From assembly GCF_040645615.1 (NCBI RefSeq), contig NZ_JBEYYO010000002.1, forward strand, positions 1-64,000: a stretch of 64,000 nt of DNA, written 5' to 3'. The translations under genes were made by a program, and so were the position numbers. This DNA comes from Glycomyces sp040645615 (GTDB taxonomy: Bacteria; Actinomycetota; Actinomycetes; Mycobacteriales; Micromonosporaceae). Below the pieces are notes generated by a model, which was given only the letters and a program-made list of their open reading frames with translations, made no database searches and had not been told where the DNA came from. Positions 16,584 to 24,645 of the stretch are shown here, piece after piece (position 1 is the stretch's first letter; each line of letters starts with the position of its first letter).

Positions 16584-17224
16584 ACCCTCACCGCCGCGAA
16601 CCGGACCCGCGTCCCGGGCACCAGCAGCGCCGCGGGCTCGCGATGTTCATTCCACAATCGACCTGGATTGGTCATGGTCGCGATGAGTTGCCAGCCGCCG
16701 GGGCTCGACCGCGGGTAGACCCCGGTGTAGGGCCCGGCGATCGCGACCGACCCGGCGGGGACCGAGGTGCGCGGGTTTTCCCTGCGCGGGACCTGATACC
16801 GCTCGGGGAGCCCTTCGAGGTAGGCGAACCCGGGGGAGAACCCGCAGAACGCCGCCTCGTACTCCACTTCGGAGTGGATGTCGGCCACGTCGTCGGGTCG
16901 CACGCCCCACAGCGCGGCGACCGCTTCGAGGTCGGGTCCGTCGTAGCAGACCGGGATCTCGACGGTCTCGCCGCCGGTCTCGATCTCGTCGGTCAGGGGC
17001 CAGCCGGGCAGTTCGGCGGCGAGCAGTTCGGGTTCGTCGACCCCGCAGACGAGCACGGTGGTCGCGCCGGGCACCAGATCCGAGGCCTCCAGCAGCCCGG
17101 ACATGCGGCGGGCCTGGAGGGATCGGTAACAGGCGCGCGCGGCGGCGGTCGTGCCGCAGTCGATCAGGATGGCTCGCGGTCCGGCCGGGAGGGGCCTGAG
17201 CCGAGTGTGCTTGGCGGTGCTCAC
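16580..17224 (-). CDS. pxpB: 5-oxoprolinase subunit B (KipI-like)
   Basis: 214 aa from the GTG at 17224, which overlaps the PxpA stop as GTGA. Family motifs are EIPVCYDGPDLEAVAALWG, HSEVEYEAAFCGFSPGFAYLEGL, VPRRENPRTSVPAGSVAIAG and YPRSSPGGWQLI. The N-terminal 35 residues are short compared with KipI proteins that begin with a substrate-like strand, but LPAGPRAILIDCG covers that element. Acts with PxpA and PxpC on 5-oxoproline in the cytosol. Confidence 0.93.
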   Translation of the reverse strand: MSTAKHTRLRPLPAGPRAILIDCGTTAAARACYRSLQARRMSGLLEASDLVPGATTVLVCGVDEPELLAAELPGWPLTDEIETGGETVEIPVCYDGPDLEAVAALWGVRPDDVADIHSEVEYEAAFCGFSPGFAYLEGLPERYQVPRRENPRTSVPAGSVAIAGPYTGVYPRSSPGGWQLIATMTNPGRLWNEHREPAALLVPGTRVRFAAVRV

Positions 17225-17964
17225 GAGAAAGCCTCCACGTCGATGCCTTGTTCGTCCAATGCGGACCGTATCGCCGACGCGAGGGCGACCGCGTCCGGCC
17301 CGTCGCCGTGCACGCAGATCGACTCGGCCGCAACCGGAGTCGGGGTGCCGCAGGTCGCGGTCACCGAGCCCTTCTCGGCCAGTTCGAGCGCTTGGGCGAG
17401 CGCGGCCTCCGGCTCCAGGAGCGCGCCGGGCGCACCTCGTGCGACCAGGCGGCCGTCCTTCAGGTAGCCGCGGTCGGCGAAGGCCTCGCCGACCACGCGC
17501 ATGCCCGCCTCGGTTGCGGCGCGGTCGAGTTCGTTGCCGCGCTGCGTCAAAACCACGCTCACCCCCGCCAGGCGCATCCCCTCGACGACCGCGGCCGCTT
17601 GGAGCGGGTCGCGTCCGGTCCGGTGGTAAAGGGCCCCATGGGGTTTGACATAGGCGACGTGTGATCCGGCGGCTTCGGCGAAGACCCGCAGCGCCCCGAT
17701 CTGGTAGGCGACCTCGGCGGCCAGCTCGCCTGGCGGGACGTCGATCTCGCGCCGACCGAAGCCGGCGAGGTCGCGGTAGGAGACCTGAGCGCCGATGCGC
17801 ACGCCCGCGGCGGCGGCCAGATCGCAGACCCGGCGCAGCGTGGGCGGGTCGCCGGCGTGGAAACCGCACGCCACATTCGCGCTCGTGACGATCCGCAGCA
17901 GCGCAGGGTCATCGGTGAGCTCCCAGCGGCCGAAACCCTCCCCCAGGTCAGCGTTGAGGTCCAT
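17221..17964 (-). CDS. pxpA: 5-oxoprolinase subunit A (LamB/YcsF family)
   Basis: 247 aa starting DLNADLGEGFGRWE, the LamB/YcsF hallmark. Also present are SANVACGFHAGDP, GAQVSYRDLAGFGRRE, YVKPHGALYH and a conserved ICVHGDGPDAV near the C-terminus. The family forms the ATP-dependent ring-opening 5-oxoprolinase with B and C. First gene of the operon. The 320-bp region upstream (17965-18284) has no further gene and should contain the promoter, but I could not fix one. Confidence 0.94.
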   Translation of the reverse strand: MDLNADLGEGFGRWELTDDPALLRIVTSANVACGFHAGDPPTLRRVCDLAAAAGVRIGAQVSYRDLAGFGRREIDVPPGELAAEVAYQIGALRVFAEAAGSHVAYVKPHGALYHRTGRDPLQAAAVVEGMRLAGVSVVLTQRGNELDRAATEAGMRVVGEAFADRGYLKDGRLVARGAPGALLEPEAALAQALELAEKGSVTATCGTPTPVAAESICVHGDGPDAVALASAIRSALDEQGIDVEAFS

Positions 17965-18284
17965 GTGTCAACGGTACCGGATCACTCTTTCGGGTGCATT
18001 CTGCGCACTCGGGTGCTTGCGGCGACGATTCCTGTCGGTGGTGTCTGAAACGATCGCTTCCTCTTCCCCTCTTGGGAGGGTGGGGGTTTGGGATGGCATC
18101 CCCCCCCGCGCGAGAAAAAGCCGCCCACCGCCGCAAGCGGCGAGAGCGGCACGAGATCGAGAACCAGCGAGGCGGTTCGAAACACGGGCGGATCGGGCGG
18201 CGCGCTCTGCGCCGGGTTCGGCGCGGAACAGGCCCGCGGGGGCAGTCGCGCTCAGGGGCCGCGCCCGTCACCGAGTCCGAGGGG
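17965..18284. other. Intergenic region between pxpA and the DUF1707 gene
   Basis: 320 bp without a supportable gene. It contains C/G homopolymer runs (for example around 18099-18107) and must hold the pxpA promoter on the minus strand. No RNA gene or convincing operator is seen. Confidence 0.6.
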
Positions 18285-18725
18285 TCAGAACAGGCCCGCG
18301 AACGCGGCCACCACGAACAGCACCAGGATCACCAGGACCGCGATCGCCGCCCACAACAACAGCTCCGGCGCCACGAGGAACAGCACCAGGGCCGCGGCGA
18401 TCGCGATCGCCACCGCCACGCCCACGATCCGCCACTTGCGGGCCGCCGGCTCCTGGCCCTCACGCAACTGCTGGTTGGCCTTCGACAGCGAAGGGGGCAT
18501 CATCCGCGTCGGCTCGACCGGGCCGTCGGCGAACCCGGGCGGGGACAGCGCCTGGAGGTCCGACAGCAGCACGTCCAACTCCGAATAGGTGCGCGCGAGC
18601 ATCGCCGCGTCCACCCGGTCCTGGTACTCGGCGACGTCGAGCCGCCCCTCCTCGACCGCCTGGCGCAACCGCTCCATGACGACCTGCCGGTCGGACTCCG
18701 AAGCGCGCATCTGATCGCGGTCCAT
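18285..18725 (-). CDS. DUF1707 (SHOCT-like) membrane protein
   Basis: 146 aa from the ATG at 18725 with GGAGGTGA upstream. Residues 6-60 are the DUF1707 domain (RASESDRQVVMERLRQAVEEGRLDVAEYQ, then ARTYSELDVLLSDL). The C-terminal 45 residues contain two transmembrane helices separated by a short turn (PELLL). Such small proteins are common in actinobacteria, with a membrane-associated, unproven role. A much longer frame on this strand (to 19655) runs antisense through nuoD and is not real. Confidence 0.86.
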   Translation of the reverse strand: MDRDQMRASESDRQVVMERLRQAVEEGRLDVAEYQDRVDAAMLARTYSELDVLLSDLQALSPPGFADGPVEPTRMMPPSLSKANQQLREGQEPAARKWRIVGVAVAIAIAAALVLFLVAPELLLWAAIAVLVILVLFVVAAFAGLF

Positions 18726-18857
18726 GCGGTCACCTCCATAGTCGTCCGCTCCGTCTAAGGATGCCAGGGCCCGGCAAGCCCCGCCAAGGCAACGCCCGGT
18801 ACGGACATGCCCGACGCGGCACTTCCCCAAACGCGGCGAAACTGCGACGATGGGGCG

Positions 18858-19997
18858 GTGACCGAACAGCAGATCGCCGTCGGCGTCGGCGCCGGAACCG
18901 AAGCGGCCGACATGGTGCTCAACATCGGCCCCCAGCACCCCTCCACCCACGGGGTCCTGCGCCTGCTCCTGCGCGTCGACGGCGAGCGCGTCACCGCCTG
19001 CGAACCGGTCGTCGGCTACATGCACCGCGGCGCCGAGAAACTCTACGAAGTGCGCGACTTCCGCCAGATCATGCTCCTGGCCAACCGGCACGACTGGCTC
19101 TCGGCGTTCTCCTCCGAACTCGGGGTCGCCCTCGCGGCCGAGCGTCTCGCCGACGTCGAGGTCCCCGAGCGGGCCGTGTGGCTGCGCATGGCCCTCGCCG
19201 AGATGAACCGGGTCCTCAACCACCTGATGTTCCTCGGCTCCTACCCGCTCGAGATCGGCGCGATCACCCCGATGTTCTACGCGTTCACCGAACGCGAACG
19301 CCTCCAAGCGGTCATGGAGGAGGCCAGCGGCGGCCGCATCCACTACATGTACAACTGCGTCGGCGGCCTCAAACAAGACGTCCCCGCAGGGTGGGAGGAC
19401 CGGTCCCGCCGAGCCCTCGACGAGGTCGAGCACGGCATGGTGCGCCTGGACAAACTGCTGCGGCACAACGAGATCTTCGCGGCCCGCACCCAGGGCGTGG
19501 GCGTCCTCGACGCCGCGACGGCGGCCGCGTACGGCGTCACCGGGCCCGTCGCGCGTGCCAGCGGCCTCGACTTCGACCTGCGCCGCGACGAGCCCTACCT
19601 CGCCTACGCCGAACTCGACGTGCCCGTGGTGGTGCGCACCGAAGGCGACTGCCACGCCCGGTTCCTGTGCCTGCTCGACCAGGTCGCCGTCTCGATCGAT
19701 CTCGCCCGCGCCTGCCTCGACCGGGCCGCCGCACTCGACGGGCCGGTGAACGTGAAGCTCCCGAAGATCTTCAAACCCCCGGTCGGCGAAACCTATGCGT
19801 GGACCGAGAACCCGTTGGGCGCCAACGGGTACTACCTGGTCAGCCGCGGCGAGAAGACCCCGTGGCGGCTCAAGCTGCGCACCGCCTCGTTCGCGAACGT
19901 GCAGGCGCTGGCCACGCTCATGACCGGGTGCCTGATCCCGGACATGATCGCGATCTTGGGGTCGATGTTCTTCGTGGTGGGCGACATCGACAAGTGA
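18858..19997 (+). CDS. nuoD: Solitary NADH-quinone oxidoreductase subunit D paralogue
   Basis: 379 aa from the GTG at 18858 (an in-frame ATG at 18807 is also possible). Family motifs include NIGPQHPSTHGVLRL, VVGYMHRGAEKL, ANRHDW, LNHLMFLGSYPLE and a C-terminal GSMFFVVGDIDK. NuoD forms the quinone site of complex I with NuoB. It resembles the second, stand-alone nuoD of actinobacteria more than the nuo-operon copy, for example in starting shortly before NIGPQHPSTHG. No other nuo gene is nearby, so it may serve a partial complex or replace the operon copy under some condition. Confidence 0.92.
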   Translation: MTEQQIAVGVGAGTEAADMVLNIGPQHPSTHGVLRLLLRVDGERVTACEPVVGYMHRGAEKLYEVRDFRQIMLLANRHDWLSAFSSELGVALAAERLADVEVPERAVWLRMALAEMNRVLNHLMFLGSYPLEIGAITPMFYAFTERERLQAVMEEASGGRIHYMYNCVGGLKQDVPAGWEDRSRRALDEVEHGMVRLDKLLRHNEIFAARTQGVGVLDAATAAAYGVTGPVARASGLDFDLRRDEPYLAYAELDVPVVVRTEGDCHARFLCLLDQVAVSIDLARACLDRAAALDGPVNVKLPKIFKPPVGETYAWTENPLGANGYYLVSRGEKTPWRLKLRTASFANVQALATLMTGCLIPDMIAILGSMFFVVGDIDK

Positions 19998-20001
19998 GAC
20001 C

Positions 20002-20655
20002 TCAGGCGCAGGTGCCCGTCGTCTCCAGGACGCGGAACGGGGCGGCCTCGACGGCGGCCGTCCAGCTCGACAGGACTTCGCCGCCGGGGCACGGCACCGA
20101 CCCGTACGCCCATGTCGCGTCGGCTTCGAAGGGCGGCTGGGGCGCGAACGAGGCGACCTGGCCCTCCAAGGGGCGGCAGCCGGTCGAAGCGCGCAGGACC
20201 ACCGGTTCGGACCAGCGCCCGCCCGCGGGGTCGGCGCCGACGGTCGTGATCCGCAGGCTCACGAACGTGGCGGTGGTGCCCGACCACACGGCCTCCTTCG
20301 CATCCTCGGCCCGCTGGAGGGACCGCAGGGAGAACCGCTGGGCCAGCGCCTCGACTTGATCGACGGTCGCGCCGGAGATCTGCACGGTGCGCGACAGGGA
20401 CAGGCCCGGCCGGGCCGGGGTGATCTCGCACGGTTCGGATTCGAGGGGCCCGGCGGCGAGGACCGCCGCGCCCGAGAGCGACCCGGCCGCCTCGCCGAGG
20501 GTCGCGTCCATGACCGCTCTTGCGGCGGCGGCGTCGACCTGTTCGGGGACGGTGGCGCGGGAGGCGGCGAACGCCGAGGCGAGGAGCAGCACCGCCCACA
20601 CCGCGACCGCCGCGCGGAGGCGGCGGCGCCAGGTCGCCGACAGGTTCGAGAACAC
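20002..20655 (-). CDS. Secreted or membrane-anchored hypothetical protein
   Basis: 217 aa. A basic start (WRRRLRAAV) precedes a hydrophobic helix (residues 15-32), after which the protein is extracytoplasmic. It has three Cys in the outer part (SEPCEITP, STGCRPLEG, GSVPCPGG) and a terminal Cys, which could form disulphides. The outer domain is beta-rich with no known motif. It is convergent with nuoD, 4 bp between stops. Not recognised. Confidence 0.7.
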   Translation of the reverse strand: MFSNLSATWRRRLRAAVAVWAVLLLASAFAASRATVPEQVDAAAARAVMDATLGEAAGSLSGAAVLAAGPLESEPCEITPARPGLSLSRTVQISGATVDQVEALAQRFSLRSLQRAEDAKEAVWSGTTATFVSLRITTVGADPAGGRWSEPVVLRASTGCRPLEGQVASFAPQPPFEADATWAYGSVPCPGGEVLSSWTAAVEAAPFRVLETTGTCA

Positions 20656-20711
20656 GAGAGACAGTCTGCCCTACCCGATCCGTGCGATGACGGTCACAAT
20701 CCGCGATCCGG

Positions 20712-20738
20712 TGTCACACTCGGGAACCATGCCCCGTC
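20712..20738 (+). promoter_or_regulatory. ECF41-type promoter
   Basis: TGTCACA (20712-20718), 16 bp, CGTC (20735-20738) matches the published ECF41 target (TGTCACA -35, CGTC -10). The ATG at 20747 lies 8 bp after the -10, so the mRNA would be leaderless and the sigma factor autoregulated. The -10 lies inside the frame that starts at the upstream ATG 20729, so that ATG is not the start on this transcript. Confidence 0.82.
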
Positions 20739-20746
20739 CTCATCAC

Positions 20747-21634
20747 ATGCAACCGACGCGAGCGCGCACCGCGGCCGAGGCCGCCGCGGTCTTCGAGGGG
20801 CTCCGGCCCCGGCTCGTCGGCGTCGCCTACGGGCTGCTGGGGACGCTGCCCGAGGCCGAGGACGCCGTCCAGGATGCGTGGATTCGTTTGCAGCGCACCG
20901 ATCTCGAAGCGATCGAGGATCTGACCGGCTGGCTCGTCACCACCACGTCGAGGCTCGCTTTGGACGTGCTGCGGTCGGCCCGCCACCGCCGGGAGGCCTA
21001 CGTGGGCCCGTGGCTGCCCGAACCGGTCGAGACCGCCCCCGACCCGGCCGAGGCCGTCAGCCTCGCCGATTCGCTCTCCTGGGCGATGCTCGTGGTCATG
21101 GAGACGCTCAGCCCCGCCGAGCGGGCCGCGTTCGTCCTCCACGACGTGTTCGGCCTGCCCTTCGACGAGCTCGCGCGCGTCCTCGCCCGCACTCCCGCGG
21201 CCTGCCGAAAACTCGCCAGCCGCGCCCGTTCCCACATCGCCGAGCGCCGTCCCCGCTTCGACGCCGACCCCGAGCAGCACCGCGACCTGGTCGAAGCGTT
21301 CGTGCAGGCGACCGGCAGCGGCGACCTCGAAGGCCTCCTGCGCCTGCTCGACCCCGAGGCGGTGCTCGTCTCCGACGGCGGCGGCCGCGTCTCGGCGGCC
21401 CTGCGGCCCATCCACGGCGCCGACAAGGTCGCCCGCTTCCTCATCGGGGTCGACGCCCGTTACCCCGACTCGGTCAAGCGCACCACTCTCGTCAACGGCG
21501 GGCTCGCGCTGGTCATGATCAGCGGCGGCGCCGTCGCCACCGTCACCGCGCTCGGCATCCGGGGCGGGCGCATCACCACCCTCGACCTGGTTCGCAACCC
21601 CGACAAGTTCCACGGCCTCAACACTCGGCCCTGA
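20747..21634 (+). CDS. ECF41-family sigma factor with SnoaL-like C-terminal domain
   Basis: 295 aa. Region sigma-2 spans about 10-80 (LRPRLVGVAYGLLGTLPEAEDAVQDAW) and sigma-4 about 120-175 (LSPAERAAFVLHDVFGLPFDELARVL). The linker carries WLPEP, and the C-terminal SnoaL-like domain carries the DGGG motif and the end motif NPDK; these three are diagnostic of ECF41, where the C-terminal domain controls sigma activity instead of an anti-sigma factor. The start was chosen from the ECF41 promoter 8 bp upstream. The next gene, a carboxymuconolactone decarboxylase, is the usual ECF41 partner. Confidence 0.93.
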   Translation: MQPTRARTAAEAAAVFEGLRPRLVGVAYGLLGTLPEAEDAVQDAWIRLQRTDLEAIEDLTGWLVTTTSRLALDVLRSARHRREAYVGPWLPEPVETAPDPAEAVSLADSLSWAMLVVMETLSPAERAAFVLHDVFGLPFDELARVLARTPAACRKLASRARSHIAERRPRFDADPEQHRDLVEAFVQATGSGDLEGLLRLLDPEAVLVSDGGGRVSAALRPIHGADKVARFLIGVDARYPDSVKRTTLVNGGLALVMISGGAVATVTALGIRGGRITTLDLVRNPDKFHGLNTRP

Positions 21635-21650
21635 CCACGAAGGAGTCACC

Positions 21651-22136
21651 ATGGAATCCCGACTCGCCTACCACGGCACCGAATTCGGCAAGGCCTACTA
21701 CAAGGCCATGCTCGCCATCGAGAAGCTGTTCCACACCTCCTCGCCGATTCCACAGTCGACGATGGAGCTGGTCAAGTTGCGCGCCAGCCAGATCAACGGC
21801 TGCGGCCTGTGCACCGACATGCACTACAAGGACGCCGTGCACGCCGGTGAAGACCCCGAGCGGCTCAACCTCGTCACCGTGTGGCGCGAGGCCCCGGCCT
21901 TCACTGACGCCGAACGCGCCGCCCTGGCCCTGGCCGAGGAGTCGGCGCGCATCGCCGACAACCCGCACGGCGTCAGCGACGAGACCTGGGAAGCGGTCCG
22001 CAAGCACTACGACGACGAGCAGGCCACCGCCCTGGTCGCCATGTGCGCCCAGATCAACGCCTGGAACCGCGTCAACGTGATCCTCCGAGCCCCCGCCGGG
22101 TTCTACGACCCGGTCACCCGCACCTACAAGAAGTAG
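21651..22136 (+). CDS. Carboxymuconolactone decarboxylase/AhpD-like protein of the ECF41 locus
   Basis: 161 aa with GAAGGAG upstream, 16 bp after the sigma gene. The motif INGCGLCTDMHYKDAVHAG holds the CxxC-x3-H centre of AhpD-like alkylhydroperoxidases. ECF41 sigma factors are classically paired with one of three oxidoreductase types, of which this is one. Predicted cytosolic redox protein and the likely output or partner of the sigma factor. Ends with a strong terminator. Confidence 0.9.
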   Translation: MESRLAYHGTEFGKAYYKAMLAIEKLFHTSSPIPQSTMELVKLRASQINGCGLCTDMHYKDAVHAGEDPERLNLVTVWREAPAFTDAERAALALAEESARIADNPHGVSDETWEAVRKHYDDEQATALVAMCAQINAWNRVNVILRAPAGFYDPVTRTYKK

Positions 22137-22147
22137 CAGCGAACGCC

Positions 22148-22181
22148 GAAGGGGCCCACCGCGAAAGCGGTGGGCCCCTTC
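22148..22181. terminator. Perfect 15-bp hairpin with GAAA loop
   Basis: GAAGGGGCCCACCGC / GCGGTGGGCCCCTTC closed by a GAAA tetraloop, 11 bp after the CMD stop. It lies between that gene and the convergent DUF1416 gene. Confidence 0.92.
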
Positions 22182-22238
22182 TCGCTGCAAGGGACTGGGA
22201 AAAGCGAGCTGAGCCTCCCGAAACCGTCCCTGGCGGAC

Positions 22239-22550
22239 TCAGCGGCTGACGGCGAGTTTCGTCTCGTTGAGGCCGCGGGCGGCCTCGATCTCGCCGGTGG
22301 CGTCGCCGTAGCGCGAAAGCGCACGGAGCGTCCACTTGCCGGGGGCGGCGAAGAACCGGAACCGGCCCCCTTCGCCGGTGACGACCTCGGCGGTGAACTC
22401 GCCGGTGCCGTCGAGCAGACGCACATAGGCGCCCTGGACCAGTTCGCCCTCGTCGGTGACGACCGTGCCGGTCAGCACGGTCTCCTTCGCGAGGTCGACC
22501 GACTCGGGCAGGGCGGTGTCCTGATCGGGTGCGGCGCAACTGTCGGACAT
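22239..22550 (-). CDS. DUF1416 protein (SseC-like)
   Basis: 103 aa from the ATG at 22550 with AAGGAA upstream. Small beta-sandwich (Cna-B-like) protein: VLTGTVVTDEGELVQGAYVRLLDGTGEF, then RFRFFAAPGKWTLRAL, the DUF1416 pattern. In mycobacteria the equivalent, SseC, is encoded with the CysA-type thiosulfate sulfurtransferase, as here (26 bp after the rhodanese). Probably co-transcribed and involved in sulfur handling; the mechanism is unknown. Confidence 0.9.
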   Translation of the reverse strand: MSDSCAAPDQDTALPESVDLAKETVLTGTVVTDEGELVQGAYVRLLDGTGEFTAEVVTGEGGRFRFFAAPGKWTLRALSRYGDATGEIEAARGLNETKLAVSR

Positions 22551-22576
22551 GGTGTTCCTTTCCGTACCGTCGCCGG

Positions 22577-23428
22577 CTACTTGGTCCCAGGCTCGTCGCC
22601 GAGCGCGATCGGGACGCCCACGAGCGACCCGTACTCGGTCCACGAACCGTCGTAGTTCTTGACGTCCTCGTAGCCGAGGAGCTCGCGCAGCGCGAACCAG
22701 GTGTGGCTGGAGCGCTCACCGATGCGGCAGTAGGCGATCGTGGCCTTGGACTCGTCCAGGCCCGCCTCGTCCACATAGAGCTCGCGCAGCTCGGCCTCGG
22801 ACTTGAACGTGCCGTCCTCGTTCGCGGCCTTGCTCCACGGCACGCTCAGCGCCGTCGGGATGTGACCCGCGCGCTGCGACTGCTCCTGCGGCAGGTGCGC
22901 CGGAGCGAGCAGGCGGCCCGCGTACTCGTCGGGCGAACGCACGTCGATGAGGTTCTTCGAACCGATCGCGGCCTCGGCCTCGTCCCGCTTGGCGCGCAGC
23001 GACCAGTCCAGCGGACCGGCCACATAGGTCGTCGCCTCGCGCTTGGGGACCTCGGTCACGACCTCGCGGGCGTCGAGCTCCCACTTCTTGCGGCCGCCGT
23101 CGAGCAGCTTCACGTCCTGGTGGCCGTACAGCTTGAAGTACCAGTACGCGTACGCCGCGAACCAGTTGTTGTTGCCGCCGTAGAGGACGACGGTGTCGTC
23201 GTTGGCGATCCCGCGCTCCGACAGGAGCTGCGAGAACTGCTCCTGGTTGACGAAGTCGCGGCGGATCGGGTCCTGGAGGTCGTCCTTCCAGTCGATCTTC
23301 ACCGCGCCCTTGATGTGGCCGGAGTCGTAGGCCGAGGTGTCCTCGTCGACTTCGACGAACACCACACCCGGGGTGTCGAGGTTCTCTTCCGCCCAATCGG
23401 CGGTGACCAGCACGTCTTCACGAGCCAT
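22577..23428 (-). CDS. Rhodanese-type sulfurtransferase (CysA2-like)
   Basis: 283 aa, two rhodanese domains. The N-terminal inactive domain includes GHIKGAVKIDW and LYGGNNNWFAAYAYWYF; the C-terminal catalytic loop is CRIGERSSH, with the active Cys near residue 233. Length and motifs match actinobacterial CysA2-type thiosulfate sulfurtransferases, which transfer sulfane sulfur to an acceptor such as cyanide or a thiol. AGGAGAG precedes the ATG. A cysteine-containing leader peptide and pairing segments lie 275 bp upstream, suggesting cysteine-responsive control. Confidence 0.93.
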   Translation of the reverse strand: MAREDVLVTADWAEENLDTPGVVFVEVDEDTSAYDSGHIKGAVKIDWKDDLQDPIRRDFVNQEQFSQLLSERGIANDDTVVLYGGNNNWFAAYAYWYFKLYGHQDVKLLDGGRKKWELDAREVVTEVPKREATTYVAGPLDWSLRAKRDEAEAAIGSKNLIDVRSPDEYAGRLLAPAHLPQEQSQRAGHIPTALSVPWSKAANEDGTFKSEAELRELYVDEAGLDESKATIAYCRIGERSSHTWFALRELLGYEDVKNYDGSWTEYGSLVGVPIALGDEPGTK

Positions 23429-23601
23429 GGCTGTTCTCTCCTGAACGTTAATGGAATGACTAGGTTTCGACTGTTCCGAGTTCGAGAGCGTGCCCAGAGA
23501 GTGGCGCGGAGCGTTGCGCCGCCGAAGCGGCAGAGCTGGATTCGTTCAGGGAAGATTCCCGATCAAGCCGATGCGGCCCCGGTTCCCGACTCGCGCACAC
23601 A

Positions 23602-23702
23602 GGCGACTGCGGGTGAAAAAACGTGGGGGCCTTGCTCTGGAATTCGCGCACGCTGGGCCGCAATGCGGCGACTGCCTCGGGCATGGAGCCCGGCGAGTCG
23701 CC
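23602..23702 (-). promoter_or_regulatory. Attenuator-like alternative hairpins after the leader peptide
   Basis: On the minus strand GGCGACT (23702-23696, overlapping the leader stop) can pair with AGTCGCC at 23673-23667 or with a second AGTCGCC at 23608-23602. The proximal pairing adds a GGGC/GCCC inner stem. A run of six T lies between the two alternatives, at about 23616-23621. Mutually exclusive pairing after a cysteine-containing leader is the layout of a translation-sensing attenuator. Confidence 0.5.
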
Positions 23703-23779
23703 TAGGGCATTCGACAGAGCGTGGCCGCGATCATGCAGTAGTCGATCGCGCGCCGCTTCGTGAGCATCGGCTTGCGCAT
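23702..23779 (-). CDS. Cysteine-containing leader peptide of the rhodanese operon
   Basis: 25 aa: basic start (MRKPMLTKRR), an AIDYC segment, then ATLCR and a two-residue end. This matches the actinobacterial putative leader peptides found ahead of sulfur-assimilation genes, whose core is an RR, an Asp, and one or two Cys near the end. Cys codons are at positions 15 and 22. No clear ribosome site precedes the ATG, so it may be translated from a leaderless mRNA. Its stop overlaps the first arm of the attenuator-like structure. Confidence 0.72.
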   Translation of the reverse strand: MRKPMLTKRRAIDYCMIAATLCRMP

Positions 23780-23867
23780 GGCCAGAACGCTAGCAGACTT
23801 CCCGCCCCGAATCCACACCCGTTCTCGCGATGCGGACATCCATGCGAACCGTGCGTGACCGCGAACC

Positions 23868-24602
23868 TCAGTTCAGGACCACGTCCTCGGCGCTGGCGGC
23901 GACGGCCAGAGCGCCGTCCTTGAAACTGACGTCGGCCAGGACGATGCCGTAGGGCAGCTCGGGGAGGCCGATCGTGGTGCCCAGCTCGGCGGCGAACTGG
24001 TCGATCTGGGACTCGACCTGCGCCGGGAGCGAGGACGTGAGCGACTCGACCGCGTCGGGGCGGTAGGAGAGCGCGCCGTCGGCGATCTCGATCTGCCCCG
24101 TCGCCCGCAGCTCGATGGTGAACCCGGCGATCTCCCTGGTCGCGTTGACCACGGCCGTCCCGTCGTCGTCGATCTCCAGGTCCAGGCCGGTCTGCTCGGC
24201 CAGCAGAGCCTCGACCGACTCGATCGAGATGGTGCCCTCCAGGTCGAGGGTGCGGGCGATGACCTGGCCGCCGTCCGAGAGCTCACGCCAGTCGGCCTCG
24301 ACGTCGCGGGCGACCATCGTCAGCTCGGGGAAGACCAGGTCGTTCGCGCCCACGTCGTGGAGGGTGATGTCGATCTGCGCGAACTCGCCGCCCCACGCCT
24401 GGGTCAGGAACGGCCAGTCGTGGATCTTGACGTCGGGCCGCTGGTCCGAATGCGCGCCGTGGTCGGCGGCGGTGGCCGCGACCTCGTCGGCGATACGCCG
24501 TTCGGCCAGCGCGTTCGCGACGCGGTCGCCGAGGGCGACGACGGCGGCGAGCACGACGAGGGTGATCAGGACGCGGCGGAAGATCTTCACCGAGTGCTCC
24601 AA
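23868..24602 (-). CDS. LmeA-family (DUF2993) phospholipid-binding protein
   Basis: 244 aa. A single N-terminal helix (residues 8-27) anchors or exports the protein. The outer part has the DUF2993 pattern: RIADEVAATAADHG, then PDVKIHDWPFLTQAWGGEFAQIDITLHDV (the P-F-L-Q-G signature), and a second beta-rich half ending GIVLADVSFKDGALAVAASAEDV. In mycobacteria LmeA is a periplasmic phospholipid-binding protein involved in mannosylated lipid maturation; the role here is inferred from family only. Confidence 0.88.
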   Translation of the reverse strand: MEHSVKIFRRVLITLVVLAAVVALGDRVANALAERRIADEVAATAADHGAHSDQRPDVKIHDWPFLTQAWGGEFAQIDITLHDVGANDLVFPELTMVARDVEADWRELSDGGQVIARTLDLEGTISIESVEALLAEQTGLDLEIDDDGTAVVNATREIAGFTIELRATGQIEIADGALSYRPDAVESLTSSLPAQVESQIDQFAAELGTTIGLPELPYGIVLADVSFKDGALAVAASAEDVVLN

Positions 24603-24645
24603 ATAAGGGGGAGGCGGGGTGCGGGTGGCGTGAGGGGCGTTTGTG

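Noticed and set aside
18726..19655. 456-residue frame extending the DUF1707 gene through nuoD
   Set aside because: Antisense to nuoD, which is strongly supported by motifs; the DUF1707 ATG at 18725 has its own GGAGGTGA.
20729..20746. Upstream ATG as start of the ECF41 sigma factor
   Set aside because: The -10 element of its own promoter lies inside this stretch, so the mRNA would lack that ATG.
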